Shown here: positions 22,166-32,930 of the stretch, piece by piece
Layout of the letters: each line of letters opens with the position of its first letter
Numbering within the stretch: position 1 is the first letter of the stretch
NCBI GenBank assembly: GCA_023375785.1
Contig: SZWC01018830.1
Span: 3,051 to 50,655, forward strand
From: Penium margaritaceum
Taxonomy: Eukaryota; Streptophyta; Zygnematophyceae; Desmidiales; Peniaceae
Direction: 5' to 3'
Length of the DNA: 47,605 nucleotides
Made by a program: the position numbers and the translations under genes
Notes under the pieces: generated by a model
What the model was told of the DNA's origin: nothing
The model's input: only the letters and a program-made list of their open reading frames with translations
The model's database searches: none

Positions 22166-22356
22166 ACGAGTGACAAAACAAAGGGGGATCGGCATTTCGG
22201 GGGAGTGACCATATACCCACAGAATTCTCAATATCTACCACCATATCCACGTTTTGCAGACTAACCACGCCATATCCAATTTCGGAAATTTTCGCTCCTT
22301 TACTAATGCTAGATCCAGCGAGCACGCAGAAAGAAAAGCTACATCCGAATGTACAC

Positions 22357-22620
22357 ATTATGTTGACGCTGCATGCCATCCAGCGACAACATGCTAACGT
22401 TGTCAACATGAGAGATAAATCAAAAAACCCTCTATTGAGGGGTTTGCGACTTTTCTCACAAAGGTTTGCCATGTTTTTTAGTGGTGGGTTTGAAACACCC
22501 CATGCATTGAAAGGGAACCTGCTGGGCCCCGCTACCTCGGGGCCTAGCAGGACCCCGAGTAAAAATAAACCCCTAAACCCTGTGTGTAATTTGTGGTAGG
22601 GTTTGAAAGCGGTTTCAATG
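22357..22620 (+). repeat. Direct repeat module M2 with conserved hairpin
   Basis: Second copy of M1. The inverted repeat here is longer (CCTGCTGGGCCCCG / CGGGGCCTAGCAGG, one mismatch, about 22519-22552), so the stem is preserved although the loop has changed. It is followed by a TAAACCCCTAAACCC stretch. Confidence 0.65.
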
Positions 22621-22719
22621 GATAACAAGGGGTTTGCTTCTCCAAAAAATATATTTGAAAAAGGCATTTTCGCTCAATCGCGATCGAGCGATTTGCCTTC
22701 TCTTCTTTTTTTGTTCTCT

Positions 22720-22820
22720 ACTCGCAAACCCCCATTCACGGATGTAGGGTTTTATGTTTGTGTGGGCTCTGCCCGCGCAAACATAGAAAATCCTAAATCC
22801 GCGAATGGGGGTTTGCGAGT
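22720..22820. repeat. 101-bp near-perfect palindrome
   Basis: Arms 22720-22762 and 22778-22820 are complementary with about five differences. The loop itself contains GTGGGC-TCT-GCCCGC. It sits between an inverted terminal-like segment (22674-22720) and R1 copy 1. It would extrude as a cruciform or give a long hairpin RNA. Confidence 0.85.
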
Positions 22821-22822
22821 AT

Positions 22823-23508
22823 GTAACGGGTCGAGTGTCCAGCTCCTGCTCTGAAGTTGTCATCGGAGTTCGCAGAATGGCGTTCTCAGTCCGCGTCACG
22901 GGTTTACCCCCTTCGCATGACTTAGGGGCAATCGTCATCAACGACCCAGAGCAGGGAGACTCAAGTATTTCGAGTCTCCACAGGCCCATTTCTGTTTTTA
23001 ACCTTACCCCTGGTTTTGGGACCCAAACCGGAATTTTTTCCTTGAACTCGTGTGTATCCACGAGTTATTATGTTTATTTTCTGTCGAAATTCATTGTAAA
23101 TGAACTTCGATTTACATTTTGCCCTTCTGGCGCGAAATCGTCGCGTGTGAGGCACGCTGGCAATTTCGCGCCAGTCTTCTCGTCCTCACCCTTGCTCCCC
23201 CTATCCCTCATCCTCGCTTGCTCATTTTCAAGGAGGGCGAGGGGGGGCAAGGGTACGAGGCCACAAGGCCTTGCCCTCAAGGCCCTCGTGGCCCCTCAGC
23301 CGCCGATCGGGCTGAGGCCGCGATCGGCGGCTGGCTGCTGTCCGGCCGGTCGCTTGGCCGGCCGCCGGCCGTCTAGCCGGCCGGCAGCGAGCTGGTCGGC
23401 AGCCAGCGAAGTGCTGGCCGCTGGCCAGTCCTCATTGACGCGAGGGGTGGTGCGCAACCACTCCTTGCTTTAGCAAGGAGGGAGGGCCGAACCGGCCCTC
23501 CCGCTACA
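22823..23508 (+). repeat. R1 dispersed repeat, copy 1
   Basis: This 686-bp segment is repeated in direct orientation at 45011-45657. It starts GTAACGGG and ends CCGGCCCTCCCGCTACA. The last 250 bp is packed with palindromes: 23300-23330 has CCGCCGATCG facing its complement, GGCCGG clusters follow, and 23461-23480 is a 9-bp perfect stem. No protein domain is recognisable in any frame. It is probably a non-autonomous DNA element or part of one. Confidence 0.85.
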
Positions 23509-23650
23509 TTCCTCCCTACTTATTATGAACCATCCTGGTTCATGAACAACAAGTAGGATTTTTACTCAGTGAGTCCTCAACATTGTGAAAGAAAAATAAT
23601 GATTTCAATCATCAGCTAGACATCAACACGTGCATGGTACTTGGACCTAA
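23509..23650 (-). mobile_element. Putative truncated 3' LTR of element D
   Basis: To the right, a minus-strand purine tract AAAGGGGGGAGA (23684-23695) is the likely PPT of D, so this stretch should be the start of its 3' LTR, cut off by R1 copy 1. It holds a hairpin at 23514-23556 (ATGAACCA-TCC-TGGTTCAT with an outer CCTACTT/AAGTAGG stem). No matching 5' LTR was confirmed. Confidence 0.4.
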
Positions 23651-23796
23651 GCTACAGCTTGTAGGTCAGCACGGCTAGTGGTCTCCCCCCTTTAGGCTCG
23701 AGCGTCCGCGCGACAACCATGTTGGGCGTCCCCAACCTCCTATGGTCACTGTCCATGAATGCTGCCCTGTGTAAATGTTGTTCACTTTTTCCACAT

Positions 23797-25239
23797 TCAG
23801 GTGGTACCTCCTGCCACGTGTCGATCTGTGCGAGTTGCAAGCTTGCTCCAGTACTCGTTGACCAACCCTGTGGGCAATCGAGATTCCGGCTCCCATGAAT
23901 TATGTTCCGGTCCACAACCGACCCAATGAACGAGGTACTCCCTAACAACGCACGACCGAAGAGTACGCTCTCCGTGCTGGAGTAGGCGAAGGACCTCGTA
24001 TTGATCATCGGTAGCGAGGATTGCTGGCGGTGGTTGAACGGTTCTGTCTGCCTTGTATGGAGCCAGTAGGCTCACATAAAACACGTCATGTATCTTCATA
24101 CTTGGCGGAAGTAGCGGGCCAGTGGCATCGGTATGCCACTAGCCTGATGCGTGCCACAATGGGAAACGGCGCAATCCACTTTGGTAGACGTTTTCTAGCC
24201 CGTGGCAACTTCAGCCGAAGGTTCTTAATGCTAAGCAGCACTTTTTCACCGATGTGAAATGAGACCTCCCGGTGACCTTTGTCGGCAAATGCCTTTTGCT
24301 GCTGCCGAGCTGCTTGAAGGTGACCCTTCGCCTCCTGTAACAAGGAGTCGATGCACTCGGCAAAGGCTTGATCGGAAGGAACCTGCCCTCTTGTAATCCC
24401 ACTCTTCACCGATGAAGAGGGTACCACTAGATGCCGACCATTGTTCAACACGAACGGTGTGAACTGTGTGGACTCATTCACCGAGTTCTCCACCGAAACC
24501 TCTGTCAGTGCTACGAATTTGTCCCAATCATGCATGGCAGGCAGGGTCCACGTACATGCAGAGCATCTGCTCCAGAGTTTGATTCATGCGCTCTGTTTGT
24601 CCATCAGTTTGAGGGTGAAATACTGTCGACATTTGCGACTCATGGCCGAAGTACTCCTGCATCTTTTGCCAAAAACTTACTAGCAAAATTTTGATCTCGA
24701 TCAGAGATAATGCGCAACGGCAAGCCGTGGTACTTTACAACATCCTCAAAGAAGAGACGAGCGGTATCCTCTATGTTCACGTCAGTGGTTGTAGGAATGA
24801 AGTGTGCCATCTTCGTCAAAAGATCCATGACCACTAGTATTGCATCGTGGCCACGGGCTGTGTCCGGAAGAGCAGTAATGAAGTCCATGCTGACGCACTC
24901 CCATGGAGTCCCAGGAATGGGAAGATGTTGGAGAAGTCAAGCAGGCTTCTTGTTACTAGCCTTATTCCGAAGACATGGGTCGCATGTCATGCAATAATTA
25001 CAGACATCGACACTCCATCCTGGCCACCAATAGTGGTCCGAGAGTGCCTGTCCGGTCTTTCGAGATCTCACATGACCTGCGACCGGCGGGTCGTGGAACC
25101 GGGAGAAAACCTTTCCTCGAAGGTCTCTCGAGTTTGGCACAACTTGTTCTCCGTGCCAGTAGATTCCTGCGGCCTCCACCAAGCCGTAATTGTCCAGATT
25201 TTGAGAGTCTTGAAACCAAGAATCCACAGAGTAGCCCAT
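23797..25239 (-). pseudogene. Element D integrase and chromodomain
   Basis: The H2C2 zinc site is visible at about 25095-24975 (HDPPVAGH ... YCMTCDPC). The core has Asp in SMDF (about 24885), Asp in SDRDQNF (about 24690) and Glu in QTDGQTERMNQT (about 24595), so the catalytic triad is complete. A TGA at about 24940 replaces the Gly codon of the KPAG linker, and a frameshift lies near 24660-24530. The C-terminal part carries a GEKVLLS-type block, then a chromodomain with an EYLVHWVGCGPEHNSWEP-type core at about 23940-23890, with its aromatic and acidic residues preserved. The product would insert cDNA near modified chromatin; this copy is broken. Confidence 0.92.
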
Positions 25240-25299
25240 TTAGATCATGTTTACAAAACCGTTGTAATGGATAATTTCTCGTGGTGGTTTCCGCAGAGG

Positions 25300-27202
25300 T
25301 GTAGGGAGATTTGGTGATTGTACTGTTGTTGTTGCAATGGTCATGAAACACCCACTGACCTTGGTGATTGCTTTTGATTTGCAGAGGCTATCAACTTAGT
25401 GGATCGGCTACATTGATGCGTCTTGGCCGATATTCCCATGTGAACGAGAATCAGCTCAGGTATTTGCTCCAACGTGCCTTTCGTCTTGACAGGTTCGGTT
25501 GCGTTTGGAAAAACACGAATGGATTATGGTCGGTCACGACCATCATACCCCTTTTAGCATCCTTGAGGTAGCAACGCCTCATCTTGAAAGCGTGTACTAC
25601 CGCAAGGAGCTCTTGATCCCCAGTCGTGTACCGCGTTTCCGCAAGGATGAGCTTCCGGCTCTCATACGCAACTAGGTGACCGTTCTACATGAAGACGGCT
25701 CCGAATCCTACTACGGACGCATCACATCAAACCTCCCACGATTGCGATGGATCTGGAAGAGCTAGGACGGGCGTCGTGGATAGAAGCTCTTTGACTTTGA
25801 GAAAAACGTTCTTGCAATCAGATGTCTATTCCCAACGCACTTCTTTTCACGTGAGCCTGGTTGGCGGTGCTACCTGGGTCGAATACCCTTGCATAAACCG
25901 TCGAAAGTAGTTTGCAAGGCCGAGGAAAGATCAAATCTGCCCAACATTTTTGGGACGTGGCTAGTGTACAACGGCTTGGATTTTTCATGGGTCGACACGG
26001 ATGCCGTCTTTGCCAACGATGTGTCCAAGGTATTCGAGCTCATCTTGTGCAAACTTGCACTTGCTCATTTTCGCATAAAAAGTCTGTTCCCAAAGGATTG
26101 CGAGAACTTTGCATAGATGTTCTATGTGCTCTTCCATTGATTTGGAGAAAACTAGGATGTCGTCCAGGTAAACCAAGACAAACTGTCCGAGTTGTTTGGC
26201 GAACGTTCGGTTCATTTCTCCATGGAAGGTTGTCGGGGAATTTGTCAGCCCGAAGCATAATACTGGGAACTAATAGTGTCCCATGTGCATTGAAAACGCG
26301 GTTTTGGGCACATCATCTTCCATGATGCGGATTTGATGGTACCCTTGAGACAAATCCAAGGACGAAAATACTTTTACGCCTTGGAGTTGGTCAAAAAGGT
26401 CCTCAATCAGCGGCAAGGGGAATCGATTTTTCAACGTCAGCTTGTTCAACGCCGGTTAATCCACGCATATGCGTAAACTACCGACCTTTTTGTTCACAAA
26501 AAGGATCGGCGCACCGTACAGCAAGCTACTGGGCTCGATCCACCCTTTTGCATGGTGCTTTTTGATTTGGCGTTTGGCCTCTCGCCCTTCTGCTGGACTA
26601 AGGCGCAACATGGGTCTGAACAGAGGAGTCGCCTCCGGTTGCAGCGGAATCGTGCGGCCCATGTGTCTTTCTGGTGGAAGCCCAGCCGGTGGGTCTTGGA
26701 ATACATCCAAGAACTCCCCCAATAAAGATTTGATCTCTTGTGGCGTGTCTTCTTTCACGTCATCCTCCATTTTTTGCAGCTGCGCCAAGAAGTATCAACA
26801 ACCTTGTCAAGTACGTCTCTTGACCTACATTGCAGACAAGCTGGCATGGACTTTGAGTCGGGTCGGTGATAATGCCGTACATGGAATCAACGTAAAGCGA
26901 CGATGTCCTTTTCAGAGGATCAAATGCTTTGATTCAAAGCACATTGTAGCCTTGTTCTCACAGAGCCTGGGATCGCCTAGCACCATGTCAAACGGGTCAA
27001 GAAGGTTGAGTACCTTCAACCTAACCCCCTGTGTGTACCCTTGAATACAGTTATTCGCTTTACAAGTACTAATCACGAGTACCATACCGTTGTCACCGAC
27101 AACAATTGCGTCATTCGATGGCTCGTACTTCAGGCCAACCTGTCCGGTAAAGCCAAGGCTAACAAAAGAGTCGTCTCCTCCAGTGTCAGCAAGTACGTTC
27201 AC
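25300..27202 (-). pseudogene. Element D protease, reverse transcriptase and RNase H
   Basis: Protease: DTGGDDSF box near 27175-27190 in a 96-codon frame (27202-26912). RT: starts near 26790, with GAPILFVNKK and RICVD blocks and an intact YLDD catalytic box (26159-26170). A TAA follows RICVD, and a TAG near 26260 stands at a position usually occupied by Gln or Glu. RNase H: CDAS motif near 25700, then YTTGDQELLAVVHA near 25620. Stops in this part are TGA and TAG (about 25850, 25835, 25705, 25685). Read with the family consensus, the TAGs fall on Gln and the TGAs on Arg positions. The enzyme core is recognisable but not expressible as one protein. Confidence 0.9.
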
Positions 27203-27391
27203 GGGAGCACCAGCTAGGTGTCCTTTGAACTACATTGTCATATTACCTCCACTCTTACGAGTGAACAGGCTCGACGACGGCAAGCCGAGTTTGTGATAAA
27301 CACGGAATCTGTATAACGGGCGTCGCAACTCCCATGATTCACCCACTCGAGTCCACATCTTGTGGGCACGTGTGAATTCGGCTAGCACCCT

Positions 27392-28042
27392 CTAGTCTTT
27401 TATTCTGACTGGGTCGAAATCGTCGACTAAAGGTACCACGAACGTGATTGAGCTCATTGCTTTGAGGGCGTTTGTTTCAATCACTGTGTCACACAATTCT
27501 TGCACAGTGGTCGGTGTCACCACCACTAAGCATGTACGATCATGCATCTCATCTCGAGATGCAAGGTTTAGTGGGCAATGTCGGTCAGCAAGTGTGGAAT
27601 GCGATTCAACAAGAGGAGAGAAAACAACAGAGAAATTTGAACTCGTCAAAAACTCAAATTCTCCAACATCCTCATCATAAAACATGAACCCACACTCGTG
27701 ATCCTGTTTTACCCCTGCATGGTCCCCACTAACGTCACTCAGGGATGGGAAAAACCCGCCCCACGGCCCTGTCCGTTACCACGATCGGGCCCATTGCCGC
27801 GACCGCAACCCTGTTCACGGCCGTGTCCGCCGCCTCTTGCTGCACCATCCCCACAAGGTGTTGCTGCTATAGCTAACGTCGTGGCCTCTTGTCCACCACT
27901 AGCAGCTTGAGGGCACTGAGCCCTAAAGTGGCCCAATTGCATGCAGTTGTGACAGAGCCCTTCGCAGAAGGATGCGTTACAACGCTCACACGCCGCCAGC
28001 AGCTCGTCATTCTTGCGACTACGCTTATTGTTGGGGCCCTTG
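27392..28042 (-). pseudogene. Element D nucleocapsid region with intact CCHC knuckle
   Basis: The knuckle at 27913-27954 reads CHNCMQLGHFRAQC, a complete CX2CX4HX4C RNA-binding motif, followed by a Gly/Arg-rich tail. Upstream the frame runs through a Cys-containing segment to the junction at 28042, where the LTR of element C begins. The residues at the junction (KGPNNKRSRKND) continue the gag that resumes at 34172. Downstream, 27685-27392 is an open linker toward the protease. Confidence 0.88.
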
Positions 28043-28248
28043 TGTTGGTTTGTGTGGCTTCCACCCGTCACAACCGACACTACTAGTTTACCGATATACC
28101 CACATTCTGGGTCTATGGCAGAGGAGGGCATGACGACACGACGAGCCTCCGGACTGCACCGAGACTTCTCCAGCACCTACGACAGCACCGGCGAGACGCG
28201 GTCGATGCGTTCCGGTAGCCCTGTGGGCTTGTCGGAGCTAGGAGAGTT
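28043..28248 (+). mobile_element. Element C 5' LTR, truncated
   Basis: These 206 bp match 33457-33663 with about eight substitutions and one indel (roughly 96% identity). It begins TGTTGG, directly after CCTTG. Homology stops abruptly at 28248, where CAG-rich sequence begins, whereas the 3' copy continues with its own sequence. So the 5' LTR is incomplete or rearranged. Confidence 0.8.
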
Positions 28249-28269
28249 AGGAGAGCACAGGGGGGCGTG

Positions 28270-28790
28270 TGAGCAGTACAAGCAGCAGTAGTGGGCGGAA
28301 CGCAAAGCGAACGCGCCGCGTGGCGCCACGCCGGAAGCAGCGTGAGGGAGCGCGAAGCGACTGCACGTGAACGCCACAGGGGCGGTGAGCCGCACACAGC
28401 AGCAATAGCGACCGCGGCAGTAAGAGCAAAAGCAGCAGTAGCCACTGTAGCAGCGGCGGCATCAGCAGCGTGCAGCAGCGTCGGCAGCAGCAGCAGCAGT
28501 AGCAACGTGCAGCAGCAGCAGCAGCAGCGGCGACGGCGAAAGCAGCTGCAGTAGCGCATTAGCCATTACAGTAGTAGCATCAGCAGCAGCTACTACAGCA
28601 GCGGTGGCAATAGCAGCAGCGTGCACAAGCAAGCAATAGTCGTGACAGCAGCAAGCAGCAGCAGCAACAGCTGCGTAGTTCAGCAGCAGCAGTAGCAACG
28701 GAAGCAGCAGCAACAGTGGCGGTGGCAGCATTGAGCAGCAGCAGCAATAACAACCGCAACAGCTGCACACGCCGCTGCAGTTGCTACTGC
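28270..28790. repeat. CAG/GCA array inside element C
   Basis: A degenerate trinucleotide array (CAG, TAG, CAA, GCC) like those at 2420-3060 and 3331-3500. Open frames on either strand are poly-Ser, poly-Ala, poly-Leu or poly-Cys artefacts. Confidence 0.85.
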
Positions 28791-28794
28791 TGGA

Positions 28795-29060
28795 GGGCCC
28801 CGCAGCCCTCCTGTGAGGGTCCCCGCCCCCTCGGAGGGGCCCCCTCGTCCCCCATCAGGGGGCCTCTCCGAGGGGGGGGGGAGCCCTTCTGTCCCTTTTC
28901 TCCCCCCCTTCCCCTCCTTTCGAGGGGGCCCTCGGAGGGCCCCATCGAGCCCCTCCGAGGGGTCCCTCGGAGGGGCCCATGGGCTCCGTCGGCCGACGGA
29001 CAGAGGGAGGGGCAGACCCCCCCCCTTCCCCGCACTCACTCGCTCGCTCGCTCACCTCGC
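28795..29060. repeat. Cluster of CCCCTCGGAGGGG-type palindromes
   Basis: At least five overlapping short palindromes built from CCCTCCGAGGG and CCCTCGGAGGG are packed into 200 bp. They are followed by a perfect 16-bp palindrome at 28985-29000 and a GCTCGCTCGC/GCGAGCGAGC stem around 29040-29090. Confidence 0.75.
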
Positions 29061-29066
29061 TCGCTC

Positions 29067-29206
29067 ATTTTTTTTTTTGCGAGCGAGCGAGGAGCGAAGA
29101 GGGGGGGGGGGGGGGGNNNNNNNNNNNNNNNNNNNNNNNNNNNNNNNNNNNNNNNNNNNNNNTTTTTTTTTTTGCGAGCGAGCGAGGAGCGAAGAGGGGG
29201 GGGGGG
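29067..29206. other. Assembly gap with duplicated flank
   Basis: Forty-six Ns (29117-29162) lie between two copies of the same T-run, GCGAGCGAGCGAGG and G-run sequence (29067-29116 and 29163-29206). As at 13900, this looks like unmerged contig ends at a homopolymer, not a real tandem repeat. Confidence 0.85.
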
Positions 29207-29997
29207 TGGGGCGACATGACATTGCCCCCTCAAGTTTTTTATTCCCCCATCCAACCTGACCTGCCCCCATTTTGGGGGGCAGTCCAGAACCGGGTGCTGG
29301 CAAACCCGAGGTGAGAGAAAGAAAGGGAAAAAAATGCGACGAGAAGCCTGGAAACAAAGGGGTGGGGGTTGGGAGAGAGCGAGATAGAGAGAAAAAACGT
29401 GGCGGTTGAGGGCAACAAAAAAAAGGGGGTTGGATGAGGGCAAAGAGAAAAAAAAAAGGGAAAGGGGGGCCTGAGGGCTAGTGAATTCAAGAACGAAAAA
29501 AAAGGTAATCTTCCAACTACCACCGCCGCAGAAGCCGTAGCTTCATAGCCGACGACTACTTAGTACGGCGGCTGCGCAAGAGCTTGCACTTTTGCCTTCA
29601 GAGCCGACACCGGACTGTCCTCGGCAACGATCTTCGCTTCGAGACGCGTCGTGGACTGGCGTCTTCCTGGGACCCATGGATTGGTGCGCGCACTTCACCC
29701 CGTAGGATCCACAGCGGAATCGAGTCTTACCAGCTCCGAGGGCTGGGTCGTCTACCGCGTGGAGCAGCAGCCACACCTGCAACCGCCACCCCTTCTCATC
29801 TTGGAGCAGTCTTCGCTCCATTAGTGGCAACAGCATTAGTGGCCGCAGTTAGTTGGACTGTAGTCTCTGGGCGTGTTGTGGTAGTGCAGCTCTTCCCGTC
29901 TGGTCACGTTTGCTGACTCGAACGCCGTGACCTCCAGGAGTGACAGTACCTACGGGCCTCATTCCTCCCGTGGCTTGGTGTTTACCACCGGGAGAAG
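29207..29997 (+). other. Element C internal region, unrecognised
   Basis: This precedes the CCHC ORF. A 110-codon plus frame (29584-29916) has a hydrophobic C-terminal stretch but no known domain. No primer-binding match was found. It may represent the leader of element C. Confidence 0.35.
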
Positions 29998-30630
29998 GTG
30001 CCCTCGGTACCTATCCATCGTCCAGCGCACGAGATGAGTGCGCGGACATCTGAGCAGGCGCCCCACGCGTTCACCTGCTACTATTGTGGTGATGGACGTC
30101 ATGGTTGGCGTCGCTGTTGGACGCGCGCTCCCGGCTTGCATCCACCTTGGCTACAACCTCGTCCGATCCTGCGTCCTCTACATCATACGGATCTGCCAGC
30201 GTTGGTAGATCCCCTAGCTGGACCTCTGGCGAGCATATTCGCTGAGATCCACGGCCTCCGGCAGACAGTGCAGCGGCTTTGTGACCTCGTCGTCACTGAG
30301 CGTGCTTCTGCTACTCGTTTGTCGACGGCCTCTTCGATCACATCTCCTCCATCCTCTCCTCCTTCCTTATCCGATAGTCTACCTTCAGCTCTATCTACCA
30401 ACAAGTCCCAAGCTACCACCATCCTTTCGACCCTCCACTCTGCTGCGACCACGACACCATCTTGTGATGCCATGTCTTCATGCAGTCGTTCCAGTCGAGT
30501 GACTCCGCGACGTCGGCATCAGCGCTCCGCACGGCGTGCTTGCGCCGGTTTGATACATCCTCCACCTCTTTGGCCTCCGTTGCTGTACCTGTCGAGGGGG
30601 AGTGTGGCCACCGCACATCGCCTGATGTGA
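29998..30630 (+). CDS. Element C CCHC zinc-knuckle protein (Gag-like)
   Basis: This 210-codon frame has a complete CX2CX4HX4C knuckle at 30076-30117 (CYYCGDGRHGWRRC), followed by a Pro-rich segment, an amphipathic segment (about residues 75-105) and a Ser/Thr-rich tail. Such knuckles bind RNA in retroelement Gag. No classical gag core precedes it, so Gag identity rests on the motif and the LTR context. The first ATG is at 29998; a second in-frame ATG at 30034 is closer to the knuckle. The biologically relevant frame probably shifts near 30470 into the next ORF. Confidence 0.6.
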   Translation: MPSVPIHRPAHEMSARTSEQAPHAFTCYYCGDGRHGWRRCWTRAPGLHPPWLQPRPILRPLHHTDLPALVDPLAGPLASIFAEIHGLRQTVQRLCDLVVTERASATRLSTASSITSPPSSPPSLSDSLPSALSTNKSQATTILSTLHSAATTTPSCDAMSSCSRSSRVTPRRRHQRSARRACAGLIHPPPLWPPLLYLSRGSVATAHRLM

Positions 30631-32552
30631 CTGTAGCGATAGGATCCGCACTCGCGCCTGGCCGTGCTGCCCAAGCATCAGCTCAGGCAGATTCAGATGA
30701 TACGGAGACAGCACATGGCGTGGAGTGTGACCCCGACATGGCGTTCATGGTTGAGAGTTGCCTTTCATCGTCCAGGTTGGATCCAGATCTTCCAGAGTAG
30801 CATGCGACATCAGGAGGAGCGCGGACACGGCGTCCTTGGACGGTACCACTCGCGGCTCCGACCGCTGGAGGCCCAGGGGTGGCACAGGAGTCTCGTACGG
30901 ATCGAGATGCATCCATCATACTTTTGGGGGAGAGCGTGTAGCAGACTCACACCAGTCCGGTGGATGTTGGGGTGCTTGGGACGTGCATGTCATTGAGGTC
31001 CACATCTACGCTGGGGCAGCAGTCGAACATTCTACAACAGCAGGTTGCATCAGGAGGAGTGCATGTCCCCCGTGCCTTGGCAGTGCCACTTGCGGCTCCT
31101 ACCAGTAACGGCCTGGCAGTGGCACAAGAGTCCCGCACGGATCGGGATGCCCCACACGGATCTCGAGGGGCGTTGGCGCACGAGATTCACACCAGTACGA
31201 CAACAGTCGCAGTGCATGAGCAAAGTCGGCCAGTTGGTCTTTTGGAGGTTGAGGCTTTCTTGAGAGCAGCAATTCTGAGGGGTGTCATTGGGACACGTAC
31301 TGCAACAGACTCAGCAGGCTTCACCGTGTCATCTGTGCTACCTGAGCACCAGCTTCAGCGTCGGGAGTCACCCATGTTCCCTAAGTCTACGTCCCGTGCA
31401 CAGGATGGAGTACCGAGACACATAACGGAGTCAGATGGTGGTCTTCACTCCATTATCGAGCAAGTGGCAGCGACCAGTCTTCCCAGCGAGACAGTGCGTG
31501 AGCGCCAGCTGCGCTTACTCGTCCCCTTGACGGACATTGTGAAGCTGGAGCCCTGTACACCTGTGTCCATTACGGTGGCAGTCGCGGATACTGGAGCAGA
31601 TTTATACATGCAGATGGAGTCACCTCATCAGCGAGAGCTGAGTTCTGGCCCCTCGGTTTCACATGTTGGTGACCCTACCGATCACATCGACGCCGAGAGT
31701 GGCAGTACCTGCACGGACGACGTTTCCACATGCTCTACGAACTCTGATGACTCCTCCTTCTCCTTCTCTCTCGGTATGCGACCGCTCATTCCTCGCCTAA
31801 CAGACACGAGCTGTGACGTGGATGCGACACCTGCAGCTGCATCCGATGTTCTAGTGTCTCATTACATTACGAGCTTGGTTGACCCCCAGGAGGATGCAGC
31901 AGCACCAGTTCCATCGGCTTCAGCAGCAGAGATGCAGATGGTGTTGTACTCACGAGTTGTGCAGTCTACATGTGTAGCATCCAGTGAGGCAGAGTTTATT
32001 CTACACCAGGTCAACATAGGCCACCTCGACATGTCCAAGGCAGATTATGCTGATCTCCAGGAGCGTGTAGTCATGCTAAAGCGGGAGATGTTGGCAGCGC
32101 GTGAGCGATTCTCAGAGGAGGGCAGCATCACTGCCACCAGCAGGAGCCTTCTGCCAGCAACATCTGGCACACCTATACCTGGGGAGGATCGCGTACGAGC
32201 TCCGAGTATGATGTCCGTTGGAGACACTCTCATGGGAGAGGTGAGCGTGCCTTCGGCTTCCGCCATCGTGGCTCCTGTCGACCCCATCATCGCTCCTCCT
32301 TCTTCTGCTGCCGTCACGCACCTTCATCCACCCGACTCACCTGCCCCATCTTCATCTTCATCCACGAGTGGTGATCCGGTTCGTCGCTCTAGCTCTCCTC
32401 TTCTGGCAGTACACCCTTGTGTCTCAGGGTGTGCTATCTCGTATCGGAGGCCAGCTCCGCCACTTCATCCATGCACGCGTGTTGCTCGCCCATTCCCGTT
32501 CCTCCGGCGTATTAGATGCATCGCGGCAGTGCGGAGGCAGGAGAGACTGTGA
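30480..32552 (+). pseudogene. Element C long ORF of unknown function, two internal TAG codons
   Basis: One frame runs from 30480 to the TGA at 32550, broken only by TAG at 30798 and near 30945; the longest uninterrupted part (30960-32552) has 530 codons. Composition is Ser/Thr/Ala/Pro/Val-rich. Residues of the PLAAPT...VAQESRTDRDA type occur twice, at about 30840-30910 and 31080-31150, showing an internal duplication of about 243 bp. A VADTGAD stretch near 31586-31606 resembles an aspartic protease box, but the flanking pattern is not convincing. A charged segment near 32010-32120 could be a coiled coil. No RT or integrase motif is present. I do not recognise the family. Confidence 0.55.
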
Positions 32553-32930
32553 GTTGGGACCCTTGGCAGTCACGCGAGGACTGGTATACCCCAAGTGATG
32601 CAGATTTACGTGAGGTGTTGTAGCCAGAGACACCACTTCGTCTTTGAGGGAGGGAGTCGACTCGCACGTGACAGGGGGAGATATCTCTACATGATGGACA
32701 CACCAGAGGACTGATCGCCTAGGATCTGTTCAGCTACGACATCAGCATCTCCATCGAGGACATCGCTGCCATGTTCATTTGCCCAGGGGGAGTTTTGTGT
32801 GGACCTCGACCTGACGCGACGCCATGGGAGATGCATGGCGAGGTCCATGCTCTTTTGTGAGCATCTAGAGCATCCCGCATGTGCCTCACGCTACGTACCT
32901 GCACAGCTGCATATAGATGGTAGCACACTG

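Noticed and set aside
29584..29916. Secreted or membrane protein inside element C
   Set aside because: A hydrophobic stretch alone in an uncharacterised leader is insufficient; the frame may be chance.
31586..31606. Aspartic protease in the element C ORF (DTGA)
   Set aside because: The DTG tripeptide is present, but the flanking hydrophobic pattern and downstream flap region are not recognisable.
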